Positions 24,170 to 36,084 of a stretch of DNA of 64,000 nucleotides are shown here, one piece after another. The position numbers and the translations under genes were made by a program. The notes beneath the pieces were generated by a model. The model was not told the origin of the DNA. It did not search any database and saw only the letters and a list, made by a program, of their open reading frames with translations. Source of the DNA: Sternotherus odoratus (Eukaryota; Chordata; Testudines; Kinosternidae); contig JAVMKO010000001.1 of NCBI GenBank assembly GCA_032164245.1, positions 18,327,603-18,391,602 of the forward strand, read 5' to 3'. How positions within the stretch are numbered: the stretch's first letter is position 1; each line of letters begins with the position of its first letter.

Positions 24170-25870
24170 CTTTACAAAACATCTTAACCAGTTTCTTCGT
24201 GTATCTTGTTTCAACCATTTATGTACTGGTGGGAATTTAAGACATCAAACACAACGGCCAGCATCTCCTTAGTCTAAAATAAAATTATTTCTCCCTTGTT
24301 TAGAGCTCTCCATTCAAATACCTCTGACTGCTCTTTCTGCATAAGGCTTGTGTTAAGTCCTTTGGAAGATGCATTTATTAATGCAATTGGCATAGTTAAA
24401 TCACCAGATTTTAAACCTGTTAGATCAGTGTTTTTAATTGCCCAGGTGCCTATTTATGCCTGTTTTCCCAATTTCTGCAGTTCTCCAAATGGTTTATTGA
24501 CCATAGATCAGAATGGATTCTCTCCAAGAGTTTATCATCTCCATAAATATCTGTTGATCTGCTTTACATTGTGGAGTGTATATTTCAATCATTACCTTCA
24601 TTTTATTTGAATAAGCAATTAAGTCATCTTTGCTCAACTTATGTCCAATATAGAGAACTGCCTCTAGTGCCCCCCTTTTAACTTTTGCAAGTTCATTGTT
24701 ACATGTCTTTCTCTTGCTCTCTGTAAAGCTTGCTTAAATCTTGCATTGTATTTTTAAGGTCCCAAGTCTAAATGTAAACATCATCTGTTATAACTTCAAC
24801 ACCTCGTAATCACTCAAAGTTCTGTGCAATTACTGTGAGATACCTTGGGAACAGAACTAATACCAAATGTTATTTGCTTAAAGTTACAGGGTTAGCTCCT
24901 CAGATGGTGTAAATTATCATCACTCCATAGGCTTCACCAGAACCATGAAGTTTCACATAAACTGAAGACCCCATCCATAATGTCTATATGGAAAGTCACT
25001 AGCTGGGAGCTGGACTTATCTAACTTTACTTCCCAGAAGATTTGTCTTGGATCTAGAACTAAGACTATATTTTACTTCTGGGAGCTTTTCTGTCACTTTT
25101 CATCAGACAAAGTTCACATTTCATTACTTTGTTTTTAATTGTGTGAATTGATGCATACCCTTACTTTAATAGGTTTTCCAATAATTCACAGATTTTCTAA
25201 ATTATAGAGTTCAAGTTTTCTCATACAGCAAGTGGAATTTGTCTGGATGATTGGATCAGCGTAGTTAATGATTTGTATTTCTTATTCTAGTATTCATCCA
25301 GACATCCTGGAAGACATCTAAGAATTCTCCTATGTTCCCTGTTTGTTTTTGTGATTCTGTGGCATTTACAGCAAATGCTCTTTTAACTAACTTCATGACT
25401 ATACAGGTTTCCATTTCTAACGTAAGAGGTACATCTGCACTTACCCTTGTCACGATAAGTGATACTGGTTTTCACAACAAGTTGTAACTCTTACTAGTCC
25501 TTTCACACTTTTAAATCTAGAATATGACTTTAGATTACGGTACCATTTCCTTAGCTACAGTATTTTTTTTCTCTAGAATAACAGTTCATTTATGCTCTAG
25601 TATTCAGTTTAAAAAATACAACACTGCCATTAACACTTAGCTGCATTTGCCATTCTGAAGCAGTTTGCTCTCTAGCGATTTTGCCTACTAAGAAAGCTGT
25701 GTCATTGCTTTGTTGTTCTTTAAGCATGTGTCTTAAAGAATGCTCTTGGCATTAACTACATGACATACTTTTTGAATAGTGTTTTTGGCTTATTACTGTA
25801 TTTATGGCTTATTTGATTAAAAGTTGGGCAGTTTCTTGGTGTATGTTTTCAGCCACATCTAGTGCACAGG
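24170..25870 (-). pseudogene. Ty3/Gypsy gag-pol relic 1 (zinc knuckle, RT, RNase H)
   Basis: Read on the minus strand, parts appear in retroelement order. A CX2CX4HX4C zinc knuckle lies at 25826-25869 with one stop inside. The pre-RT linker EFLDVFQDV is in the frame 25453-25265. Then come RT blocks: LDPRQ...KLD at about 25000-25065, FGISSVP at 24842-24870, a TDD that corresponds to the catalytic (Y/V)DD motif at about 24779-24790, RFKQALQRARER at 24709-24750 and YIGHKLSK at 24623-24657. RNase H-like KEMLAVVF is at 24214-24273. Many stops and shifts make it non-functional. The gap between the LDPRQ and FGIS blocks is about 75 bases too long because a MITE (24893-24970) sits in it. No LTRs were found. 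Confidence 0.65.
24893..24970. mobile_element. MITE inside the Gypsy RT relic
   Basis: ctcctcagatggtgtaaatt at the left, with a mirrored right part and an aggcttcaccag centre, belongs to the family of 20588-20668. Removing it restores the normal spacing of RT blocks in the minus-strand Gypsy relic, which supports the insertion. Confidence 0.55.
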
Positions 25871-27394
25871 AATTTCTGCCTGTCAGATGACCTTTCATTC
25901 CCACTTGGAATGTTATTTTTTGTGTCCAGCCTTCACTTCTTAAAATAATGTCACAAAGACTAGCTGGTCATTATAGACTGGCTTGTCCAGCCTCCAGATT
26001 TACAATGAACTGTTTTAGTTTGTTCTACAAATGTCTATTCCTACAGTAGTCTATACCTCACTTGGTCTTTGAATTATCTAGCTTACATGGGGTTTGCTCA
26101 CAGGGTTAATGCAGGCTTTGGCATAGTGATATCCCTCTTAATAACCTGATAAAGCTCCTAACTCATCTAAAACACCCATTAGTTTTGCTTGTACAGACTA
26201 AAATTTGCTCCTAGTGTCACAGCTCTTCTTTAACTAACTTTCTGGGTAATTGTTTCGTTACTGGTCATATTTAATTAAAACTTTTAAAAATCTCTATTAC
26301 AATCCAAAACAAGGGCTTTTTAAAAATCACTAAAAGACTGGAAGACATTGCTGTCATGTAATAATAATTTTTCCTATATGATTCATTAAAAACAAAATTC
26401 AACTTAAATCCCATATTCTTTACCATTTAGCTCATAGAAACCCTGCATAGAAGTGGTTTACCTATGTAATCAGTGCTTAGAATTTTTTTAAATTGTGACA
26501 TATAACATTAATTGTATTAGTTAATTGCATGTTTCTGTTAATCATTGTAATTTATTTCCAGATTTAGAGTCGGCTTTCCATACCAATTCTTCCAATGGGA
26601 CCACATATCAAACATCCTTGGGACATGGAACAGCTTAATTGCAGGTAGCCTACTAGCTATTTTAGTCCTGAAGAATAAATACCAGATGTAGCCGCCAAAG
26701 GGCACTATTAAAAAAAAAATGTTCTAGATGTAGTTTTTCACAAGCTGCGGGACCCAGCTTATTTGTCTTCCAATTCTAACAAGGGGTTAATTCACATTTA
26801 TCACTGGGTTATGTGCAATGGTTCCCTAACTGAGGGCTGTGTGCATAAAATAATCTTATAGGACTATGAGAAGACTTTACTGATCCTTAACAAATGAAAA
26901 GGAATTTCTGTGCTTGATCTGCAGTGAAGTACATGGGAATGTTATATTAAGATGTAGCTAATCACACCAGTGCATGGAAATCCAAGTGTTTGTGGGAAGG
27001 AGATTATTTTACTTGTAAATGGAGTTGTATAACCTGATTAGTAAGAATCAACTAAAGAACAGGGTTTTTAGTTGTTTTCTTTACTAATGAAAGACAGTTA
27101 AACTGAATCACTGCACATTTGCTGTCTCAAAACAGGTGAAAAGTAATAGTTTGGCAGTCCACTGTACTCAGAACATATTTTGCACAGTTGAAACATATAG
27201 CCCTCCAGAACAACCCACAGAAGCCTTGTAGTATTTGGAATTGGACTGCCCTCTTCTATTTCAAATATGTAGACCATTATTCATTTTGTGAAATTGTGTT
27301 TAGAGCTTAAATCACTTTTGATGGCAAAGGAGAGAGTTGATGTGATGAACAATCTTGTGGACCTCAAAATAGATTAATTTGAGACCAACAGAAA
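25871..27394. other. no clear feature; may include older gag sequence
   Basis: By position the minus strand of 25870-26100 should hold Gypsy gag, but I can only see weak, stop-ridden traces. 26100-27394 is AT-rich with no recognisable repeat. Confidence 0.4.
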
Positions 27395-27673
27395 CTGTAC
27401 AAAAATTAAGACGAGGAAGACTTTGTAGCACCTTAGAGACTAACCAGTTTATTTTAGAATAAGCTCTCGTGGGCTATAGCTCACTTCATCGGATGCACAG
27501 AATGGAACAGAAGTAAGATGTATTTATACACACAGTAGGCAGGGGGGGGGGAGATGCCCACGAAAGCTTATGCTGAAATAAACGGGTTAGTCTCTAAGGT
27601 GCTACGAGTCTTCCTTGTCTTATTTACAGATACAGACTAACACGGCTGCTAATCTTAAACCTGTACAAAAATT
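27395..27673. mobile_element. PLE-derived fold-back element, family A, with 13-bp target duplication
   Basis: Direct repeats ctgtacaaaaatt at 27395-27407 and 27661-27673 flank a 253-bp insert. The left half (27408-27538) is the PLE 3' end in reverse: aagacgaggaagactttgta, then the inverted tail and hairpin (27459-27497). The right half (27563-27660) is the same 3' end forward: cccacgaaagcttatgctga, then the tail and agactaacacggctgctaat. A G-run at 27543 marks the junction. It has no coding capacity. Confidence 0.85.
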
Positions 27674-27759
27674 GTTGTTCTCCTGTGTAACAGAACTTGT
27701 AGTTTATTCTGGGAAGATAAACACAGGATGGACATTGGTTCAGAAGATGCTATTTCCAA

Positions 27760-28470
27760 GAAAGTCTTCTAAGTAACTTTGAAAACTAAACAAAAATATC
27801 AGATAATCTGCTCCACCTCAGTGGAGAATCTGAAAAGACAATGGCAAATCCAGTCACCAGGACATTGACACCTAGTAACCAATGGCCCAGAGGGAGATGG
27901 ATTTCCCTATCTCTCAACAGGGAAGCCAAGCAATATCCCCTCCCCCCCCCCCCCAAGAACAAAGGGCTGGGAAGGTGTGTGGTGGGGGATAAGAGTTGGC
28001 TGTTGGAAGGAGTCAGGCCTGTCCAGGGATCTGACAAAGAAGGTCAGTCAGAGAAAGACACAGAGCCTGAATAATGAGATTCACTACAGCTTGACTGGGG
28101 CTCTGGCTAACCAGAATGAACTTGGAATATGTTTTAACCTTACTTTCTCTGTGCTAACCCAAGGACTTCCTGATTCTTTGTGCCAGGTGACTAATAAATG
28201 GTTATCCTGTTTTGAAAAGGCTTCCTGTGTCACTGCAAATACTCACTGAGAACATTGCACCCTGAAAGGCTTCCGTAAAAGCCTCCTACAGGAGTCTGGG
28301 TTGGCTGGATTTGCTACAGGAAGCCATTGAGAGACAGGGGATGCTGGTGCCAAAGGCCCAGTCTTGTAGGCCACAGGCCTGCCCCTTTGTGGATGGACAC
28401 AGTGTCAGGAGGCACTTGGATACCCTGGTGACGGGTGCAGTGTACGAAACTGAATGGAACAGAAAAGCAA
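27760..28470 (+). repeat. probable LTR with poly(A) signal
   Basis: Composition and layout fit an LTR: a moderately GC-rich upstream part, then cagagcctgaataatgagat, then gactaataaatgg with AATAAA at 28193-28198, and a downstream U5-like part with ggagtctgggttggctgga. It resembles a turtle LTR I know from other sequences. Ends and target duplication were not found. A poly-C run lies at 27942-27955. Confidence 0.45.
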
Positions 28471-28629
28471 CAGACCTTGCAATAGTTGCAAAGCAATAGT
28501 TGCATAACAAGTATACCCACGGTTACACCATGTTCAGTATTGTTCAGTAATTGTGGTTAAGCATTTTAACTGATAAACAATGTATGGAAATATTTCTTAT
28601 TCAGCATAGAGAGCACAAGTAGCTAGGAA

Positions 28630-29330
28630 ATTCAAGTTTTCTTTAGTCTTCTTCTGAGAGTTCCTATCCTGATTCCACAGCCAAATGTCTCTTTTCCTCC
28701 CTGACTAATTTCCAGTAGCTGCATTGCAAAGATCATATGGCAAACCAGGAGTCTTTGATTCAACTGAAGTACCGGATGACCTGTTCTTGAAAAAAATTCA
28801 GTCTGAGATTCCTTCACTGATAAGATCCTTTTCTGATGTCTTTGTGTAGCTTGTAGCCCAGGTTTGAATCAGGAAATATCAGCACTTTATGGCCCTCAAT
28901 TGTGAGTTCCTCTTTTGTTTTTGTTTTTTTCAGTGCTGCTACTAATATTCCTTCATGTCTGAAGGATTGCATGACAACTACTACATCCCTATCTTGTTTT
29001 TTAGTTGAATAGTGTAACAGCTCTCTAGGTAAAAAGGATCTTCTTTAATATCAAAGCCTTGATATTTTATTCTTGACAAGGTGACCCTGGAAGTCTTCAT
29101 CCTATGGAATTTCCAGGTCTAATGTTTTTATGTGTCTCTGGGTTTTCAAGTAACTCCATTCATCCAATAATCCATCAACTTTTGAACCTCACTCTTCTCT
29201 GTGAATTTCATTCACTATCTTATCAAAAAATGGGTGCACTTCAAAAGTTTCTATCCGAGAGATATCAAGAATAAGGGCAGAATTTTGCATCTTGAGTCTT
29301 ATCCAAGCCAAATGAAGCCAATGAAAAAAT
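28630..29330 (-). pseudogene. possible L1/Tx1-type ORF1 relic
   Basis: On the minus strand near 28830-29000 a broken frame reads VVVVMQSFRHEG, then EELTIEGHKVLIFPDSN, which resembles the RNA-binding and C-terminal parts of L1-like ORF1 proteins (the GK.I.IFPD block). Upstream there is a coiled-coil-like ITKVNAMDTKLEE near 29450. No ORF2 follows downstream. The similarity is by eye only. Confidence 0.3.
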
Positions 29331-30198
29331 AATATTGACTTTTTAATCCTGGTCTTTAGATACAGGAAGTCTGTTTCAAACTGGCAGAATCTTTGTAAAA
29401 GAGAAGAGACATTCTCTGTGCACAGCCAATGTATTCCTCTAGTTTAGTATCCATTGCATTAACCTTTGTTATTAATGTCTCTATGATGTAACATCTGCAA
29501 CTTTTCTTCCAGCATCATTTTTTTTGCTGAGGTTTTCTCATTATTTCTCAGACTGATGTTTCTGTTACAAAGGAGTCAGATGGGAAGAAGAGGTCCCTTG
29601 GCTCTCTGATAGCTGCTGGGCCAAGTCTGTGTGTTATTTTAAAATATATTTCTGGCTTTTAATGCCTTTCTTCCTTATGCCAGTGACAATACAATTTGCA
29701 CCTAATGTAGCCTCAGAGTAAGGGTAGCAATATTGTCAACCTCAGGAGTTCAAAAATCAAAAGTCAGGCCCCCATTTTAGATTCTTTTTATTTGACTATT
29801 GGTGTTGGAGCATTTAAGATTCACATTTTCAAAGTTTTCTCCACAACTATAGAGTCTAAAAAAATTATTTAAAATGGAAGCTGGGATTCTCTGGTAATAA
29901 ATAATCTTCAGAATTCATGGATAAACATTACTACATTTGAATTATGTTAACTAAAAAAATTAAATCACTCTGGAAAAAGACAAATTTCCAGAGGCAATGG
30001 GCAATGAACACACAGAGAAGAGGCCAGGTCGCCTATTGCTTGTAGACTACATTTCAAAGAAAAAGAATACACATTCAGTAAGTTTGATAAAACTCTGGGC
30101 TATGTGCTATTACAGAAGGAGCAGTAGTGACCAGTGTATTAAGGTTGACTATGTTATGGTTCATTTATTGATAAGTCATCAGATAACTTTGCTTAATC
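29331..30198. other. no feature recognised
   Basis: AT-rich sequence; apart from the weak coiled-coil trace near 29450 on the minus strand, nothing can be named. Confidence 0.45.
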
Positions 30199-30633
30199 AA
30201 ACTGTGGCAGGGTGCTGGCCAGGAGTGCCTGAGCCAGCCCTGCAGGCCCTTTAAGAGGGAGCAGAAGCCTGCAAACCTCCCTTGCAGAGAAGGCTAATTA
30301 GCCACCTGGGCTGCAGAGGGCTCAGGCTTGATGAGTGGCACCTGGCAGCCTCCTCAGGGGGATAAAAGGCCTGCCAGGAAGCAAGCCCAGTGTGGTGGGG
30401 ATGGTATAGAGTGAGGTGGTGGTTTGAGCTATTCAGAGCTGTATGTTTGGAACTGTTTAGAGTTGTATGCGGAGCTGTAGAGCTGAACTATATAGAGTTG
30501 AAGACTGTATTGTATAAAGCTGTATATATTAGTGGTGGGGTCCTGCATTGTGAATAAAGAGCACTGTTTGAAGCAAGAGAAGGGTTTCCTGCCTGTTCCT
30601 GAGGAGGGGTGAGAGAGCGGTCTGTCACAAAAC
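30199..30633 (+). mobile_element. solo LTR, family 2, with 4-bp target duplication
   Basis: A 427-bp LTR at 30203-30629 that begins tgtggcagggtgctgg and ends tctgtcaca. AAAC at 30199-30202 and 30630-30633 is the target duplication. It has a TATA-like gataaaagg near 30360 and AATAAA at 30553-30558, the order expected in U3-R-U5. No internal region remains. This family differs from the LTRs at 4006 and 45656. Confidence 0.85.
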
Positions 30634-31184
30634 ATAGAACAATACATAGAGACAGGCAAAGATTAAACTGACCTAAGCAGCAGTTGCAGTCACGGTGTAG
30701 TCTGCTCCAAAAAATATTAACTCGCTATTAACCATATGTGTACCATAGTCTGTTACCATAGACAGGAAACTCCCCAAATTTCTTTATGACATGATGTACT
30801 CTAATTTTCCTTTCCCAGGCATTCTGTACCTCCTACCCAAGGTTTTTGGATGTCTGTACCCTGTTAGCTTTAACAATCTTGCAACAATTATAAGAGTTTA
30901 TTACTTTAGCAAAGCTTTGCAAAACACTTTCTTGTCCTTGATGAGCTCTTCATACGCCAAGAATAAAAGCTTACACACAGTTTTTAACATATGTCCAGCA
31001 CAAAGTATGCTGGACATGTGACTCAGGTAGCATAAGTGTAGAGCGCTTAATATGTTGATTTTAGTTAAATAATTTTTGTTAACATCTAACCATACACCCA
31101 TACATAACAGTAAATGAAGGTTAAGTGAAAAATGGCTGAATATATGAATGTTTAAAAATGCACAAAGTGACTATCCTCTAAAAA

Positions 31185-31456
31185 GTAACGTATAAGGCTT
31201 TGTCTATACTACAGACTTATGTTGGTATAACTACTTCACTTTGTGGTGCACATATACTGACTGAACTCCTGGTATAGACAGTGTTGTGTTGATGGGAGGG
31301 CTCCGTCCATTGACATAGCTACTGTCTCTCAGGGAGCAGAGTACCTCTGCCAATGGGAAAAGCTCTCCCATCGGCATAAGTAGTCTCTGCACTAAGTGCT
31401 ATATCTCCATTGCTGCAGCCATACTGCTGGAGCACTATAATTGTAGACAAGCCCTT
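31185..31456. mobile_element. hAT-type non-autonomous element
   Basis: The left end aaggctttgtctatactaca and right end tgtagacaagccctt are inverted relatives. Flanks agtaacgtat and agtaactat look like a target duplication of about 8 bases that has gained or lost a base. The interior is non-coding. Confidence 0.55.
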
Positions 31457-32580
31457 AGTAACTATGGCATTATGGGGTTGTGTGTTTATTCCCTCATTTC
31501 AGATTAATCAATATTATAGTTATTCACTTTGCAAATAATATTATTTTTGTTTTCCTAACTGCCAGCCTCACAAATTGGATCTAAGAGTCAAGCAGGGATT
31601 CTTCCTTCCTACACATCAGAATCAGTGGAAAAGGTTCTGCAGATCAAGTTAGATACGCATAACACAGATGTAATTGATTGGAATTTAGTGCACAATTCTG
31701 TTGGTAATGTTTACCCTCTCTTGGCTGTGTTGGCATTGCAGGACCAAAAGGAGTCAGTGAAATAGAAACAAAACAAAACAAAAATACTATTTTAACTCCT
31801 AAGTCAATAGATATATATTCTGAATATGCACAAGGAGTAGATCTGTTGAATTAGATCAGTGATGCAATTTTTACATTACCATTTTTTTCAGCGCAGGCCT
31901 GAACTTTAAGGACCTGATTCTGTAAACACTTAAAATAATTAATAATAACAATTATTATTATTAATAATAAATAGTATACAATTAATAATTAAAAGAACAA
32001 TTAATGATCACAAGAAAATACATCTCATTTTCTCTTTACAGGATGTGGTGTAGAAGTGGGTCAATGAGATGGGGAATCAGTGATATGGTTGGAGGGTGTT
32101 GTAATTAAATGGGGAAGGGTTTAAGGGTTTTTTTTGTTAGCACAATGACAAGACAAACTTGACTGTTTTCAGTTTTTTTATTAAGTTGTTACAAAATACT
32201 AAGAATAGACAGATGCTTAAATAATCTAAATAAATACATAGATACATACATATGCATGCATTCATGTATGCATACACAGTCCACTTAAAAACCTCCCTTA
32301 AAATTGAGTTCAGTTAGACCAGTATCACATCCTATATCTGCCAAAGAGTTGAGCCATTAAAAGAGAGCCTATGCTCTAGTGTCTTCTTGAAAAAGAATAG
32401 AAGGAATTTAATACAAAACATATGGATGAAGAACTAAGAAAGTTTGTAAACGAATTGGAGTTGTCTTTGATCTTGGTAGACTCCAGTTTAATATCTAAAT
32501 GAGATTTTGTGGCATGTAGTTATCCCAGTCTATGCACTGGGCTTTTCTTTTCCCTGTCTTATTGAGCTCTTATAAAGTGC
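31457..32580. other. AT-rich, no feature recognised
   Basis: Includes an aat/tta-rich simple stretch at 31930-31990 and a catg-rich stretch (tacatacatatgcatgcatt) at 32243-32270; otherwise nothing. Confidence 0.5.
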
Positions 32581-32589
32581 TGGAGAGTG

Positions 32590-33420
32590 TTATTCTGCCT
32601 GTATGGGGTTAATGTTACCCGAGAGGGAGTGACGTAAGAGCTTCCGTGCCACGAGGGAGGGAGGGAGTTTTAAGTTCAGTTTCCTGCCATTCCAGCTTGG
32701 GCAAGAGACCCAGTTTTTCGCCTCTAGCTATGGAGGAGAAAACTTCTACTTTCCTTCCTATATTTATAAGTAGCTGTGCCGTGAGTGTAATATGTTGATT
32801 TCCATAAGTTTCTGTACCTATTTAGAGTGTCGCTAACCTTTTCAGAGGGGAAGTTAGAGAACGCTAGATTGTGAAGTTGTATTGTAAGTGTATGCTGTAT
32901 TCTCTTTTCTTTATTAAATCTTTTTAGTTATAAAAAGTGTTTGGTTCTTCTCATAAAGGAATCCTAGCTTTGGATTTAACCCAGTTCCCAGGTACAGGGA
33001 GTCTGTGTGTCTAAGAGGAAGGCTCACAGCGTGAAATCCTCAGGGCGGTTTCTCATCTCTCTCGGTAACAAAAGGGAGGGGGAAGGGGGAAGGGAAGCAG
33101 CCTCTGAGTGTCCCGGCTCTCAGGAGAGAGGAGCTTGGGGAAGTCCGGGTGCCCCCCTTCAGGGTTTTGGAGATACACCCGGATGGTGGCAGCTTGGGTA
33201 CCCCCATTTCCCTACTGGTAGAGTATGGGTGTTGGGGGGTGAAAAGACTTAACTTAGGCTGGGAAGCAGCTTGTAGTTATTTGGTCTGGCAAGAAGAGTC
33301 CCTCCTCTGTACCCCAGAGTCCAGAGAGAGGGGACAGAGACTCTTACATGAGTCCTATCACCAGCCATTGGAGATATTCGCTGCTAGCAGTTGCAGATCA
33401 GCTAAATGACATTATAGGCA
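32590..33420 (+). repeat. unclassified LTR-like repeat
   Basis: The sequence has a GC-rich first part (gagggagggagggag), a run to ctttattaaatctttttagt with an ATTAAA-type signal near 32910-32920, and a U5-like region with gtacagggagtctgtgtgtc. No duplicated ends were found, so the LTR call is tentative. Open frames at 33007-33409 have no domain. Confidence 0.35.
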
Positions 33421-33533
33421 GTCTCATCCCCTCCATAAACTTACCAAGATCAATTCTGAAGCTAGTTAGTCGTTTTGCCCCCACCACTCCACTTTGGAAG
33501 GTTGTCCCAGAAATCTAATTTCACGCCTCAACT

Positions 33534-35020
33534 TAGAACATAAGAACATAAGAATGTCCACACTGTGTCAGACCAATGGTCCATCTAGCTTAGTATCCTG
33601 TCTTCTGACGGTGGCCAGTGCCAGGTGCCTCAGAGGGAGTGAACAGAACAGGCAATCACTGAATGGTCCATCTCTTGTCATCCACTCCCTACTTCTGTCA
33701 ATCAACTTGCTAATGGCCAGTTTATATCCATTTGTTCTTGTGTCAATATTGGCACTTAACTGAAATAACTCCCCTCCCTCCCTGCTATTTATCCCTCTGA
33801 TGTAAAGATAGACAGCAATCATATTTCCCCTCAGCCTTCTTTTGATTAGGCTGAGCAAGCCAATCCCTATGAGTGTCCTCTCATACAGTAGACTCTCGAT
33901 TATCCGGGATGATCGGGAAAACCTTAATCCCGGTTAATAAAATCCCGGATAATCAAGCGTCTACTTGGGGGGGGTGTGTGTGTTCGCCGCCGCCCTATGG
34001 TGCGGGCGGGGGGGGGGGGGAAGGTGGTGGTCCCACCACCTGCCCCAGTCAGCTCCCGCTGCCAGCCTGGGTGTAGGGAACCCAGGCTGACAGCGGGAGC
34101 AGACTGGGGCAGGAGGCAGGACCCCGGCTGGCAAGGGGCCAGCGGGGGGAAACCCCAAAGTGGCGGGGGGCTGAGCGCTCAGCCTGCCACTGCTTTGGGG
34201 TTTCCCCCGCTGGCCCCTTGCCAGCTGGGGTCTCCGCTTTGGGGTTTCCCCCGGTGGATCCCTTGCCAGCCAGGGTCTCAACTTGCTGCCAGCCTGGGTG
34301 TAGGAAGCCCAGGCTGGCAGCGGGCTGAGACCCCGGCTGACAGGACCCTGGGGGGAAAACCCCAAAGCAGCGGCAGGCTGAGTGCTCAGCCCCCCGCCAC
34401 TTTGGGGTTTCCCCCTGCTGACCCCTTGCCAGCCGGGGTCCTGCCTCCTGCCCCAGTCTGCTCCTGCTGTCAGCCTGGGTTCCCTGCACCCAGGCTGTCA
34501 GCGGGAGCCGAATGGGGCAGGTGGCAGGAGCCTGGGGAGAGAGCCCAAAGCGGCGGCGGGCTCAGCACTCAACCTGCTGCCGCTTTGGGCTTTCCCCCCA
34601 GGCTCCTGCCAGCTGGGGTCTCAGCCCGCTACCAGCCTGGGTTTCCTACACCCAGGCTGGAAGAAGGCTGAGACCCCCAGCTCGTAAGGGGCCAGTGGGA
34701 GAAGCCCCAAAGCAGCGGCAGGCTTTGAGCCCGCCGCCGCTATGGGGCTTCCCCTACTGACCCGTTTAGACATCCCGGTTAATCCACAGCCCAGTTAACC
34801 CATGCCCGGATAATCGGGAGTCTACTGTATACTAGGTTCTTCATTCCTCTGATCATCCTAAAAGCCCTTCTCTGCACCTGGTCTAGTTTGAATTCAACTT
34901 TTTAAACATGGGAGACCAGAATTGCACATAATATTCCAGATGAGGTCACATAGTGCCTTGTATAGTGGTACTAATGATTCCCTATTTCTACTGGAAATAC
35001 CTTGTCTGATGCATCCTAGG
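33534..35020 (-). mobile_element. CR1 LINE 3' part, split by a DNA transposon
   Basis: The minus-strand CR1 3' end lies at 33534-33885, where the end repeat agaacataagaacataagaa marks the 3' terminus. It resumes at 34828-35020 with the upstream block ending ccagatgaggtcacatagtg. The two halves join into one CR1 sequence when the 33886-34827 element is removed. It is non-coding here or too decayed to read. Confidence 0.75.
33884..34829. mobile_element. TA-flanked pogo/Tigger-like element with GC-rich fold-back core
   Basis: A 942-bp element (33886-34827). The ends are cagtagactctcgattatcc and the inverse of ggataatcgggagtctactg, about 23 bp with one mismatch; TA at 33884-33885 and 34828-34829 is the target duplication. 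The interior (33970-34760) is a very GC-rich set of repeated palindromes built from cagcctgggtgtagg / cccaggctg and ccaaagcggcgg modules. The 231-codon frame at 33976-34671 is an artefact of these repeats. No transposase is present. Confidence 0.8.
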
Positions 35021-35024
35021 TACC

Positions 35025-35116
35025 ATAATATGTGAGGGACATAATATGTGAGGTACTTCTTCATAATATGTGAGGTACTCATAATATGTGAGATACATAA
35101 TATGTGAGGTACTTCT
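35025..35116 (+). repeat. five-unit tandem repeat
   Basis: Five copies of ataatatgtgaggtac, some with ttcttc or tc added (units start at 35025, 35041, 35063, 35081 and 35097). It lies at the upstream edge of the CR1 fragment. Confidence 0.9.
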
Positions 35117-35120
35117 CTAA

Positions 35121-36084
35121 AAGTGTTATAACTTGAGTGATTTGCCTTAATCATCTCCTACTGTTTTCACTTCCTAGAGGAGCTGTTGCAACCTTCTCCC
35201 CATGGAGTGCATATAATACCTGGCCCACCGTGGTACACAAACCATTCATACACTTAATACAATATATAAGCCAAGATATTTTTTAAAAAAGATTTACTTT
35301 GAACACATTAAGTAATTCATGTGACTAAAAATGCTTCCCTTTAAACTTAAGTTGGACTCAGTATCTTTTGTCAAGGCTAATTCTGTCAAGGCCAAAATCA
35401 TGAGTATTTGAAATTTCTGCCCTGGATGCTATATCTGAAAAACAGATTAAAAGTATGGTTATGGTCAGAAAAGGGATTGTGTAAAACTAGAAACTTCTAT
35501 GCATTCGCTCATCTAGATCTTTGCTCATGTCTGCTTACTTTACCAAGCAACGTAAACGTTTGCAACTATTTACTCCTGTTAGCAGCTCAGAGTCAATACA
35601 TCAAGGGTAGAATGAACAAGATTATTTTCTCCTTGGACATCCTGTACAAAACTGCTATGCTAATTTTCAAATACATCATATTTAACCCTGGTGATGTCAT
35701 GGCAACAGCATTATCAGGGTGAATTTGAAAGACTGGCAGTTGTGGGATGAGGTGAAGTGGGGTGGGGTGGAAGGGATGACGAGAGAGAGCAACTCTTAGA
35801 CTTGAAGATCAAAGTGAGTATTATGGTCAACTAGTATAATCTCTTGCAGCAGAGTCCATAGATTTTCACCTATCTATTCCTGCATCAAACCCATCACTTC
35901 TAGTTAAGCTACAGCATATTTAAATCTTTATTTCTCTTTCCACCTGTAAGATCAAATTTGATCTGGAAATTACTAAAACATTATAAGCATGGGACTCCGT
36001 GTTTAGAGAATTCCTTTCAGAGAATAACTGCACATTAAGATAAAATTTGATTAATTTGAAGGAAGGAAAATATGCTTAAATTAT
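35121..36084. other. no feature recognised
   Basis: AT-rich; the 104-codon frame at 35408-35722 has no recognisable domain. Confidence 0.5.

Noticed and set aside
33976..34671. 231-codon frame, with others of 134-146 codons on the opposite strand
   Set aside because: They fall inside the GC-rich palindromic core of a TA-flanked transposon; openness comes from low stop-codon density.
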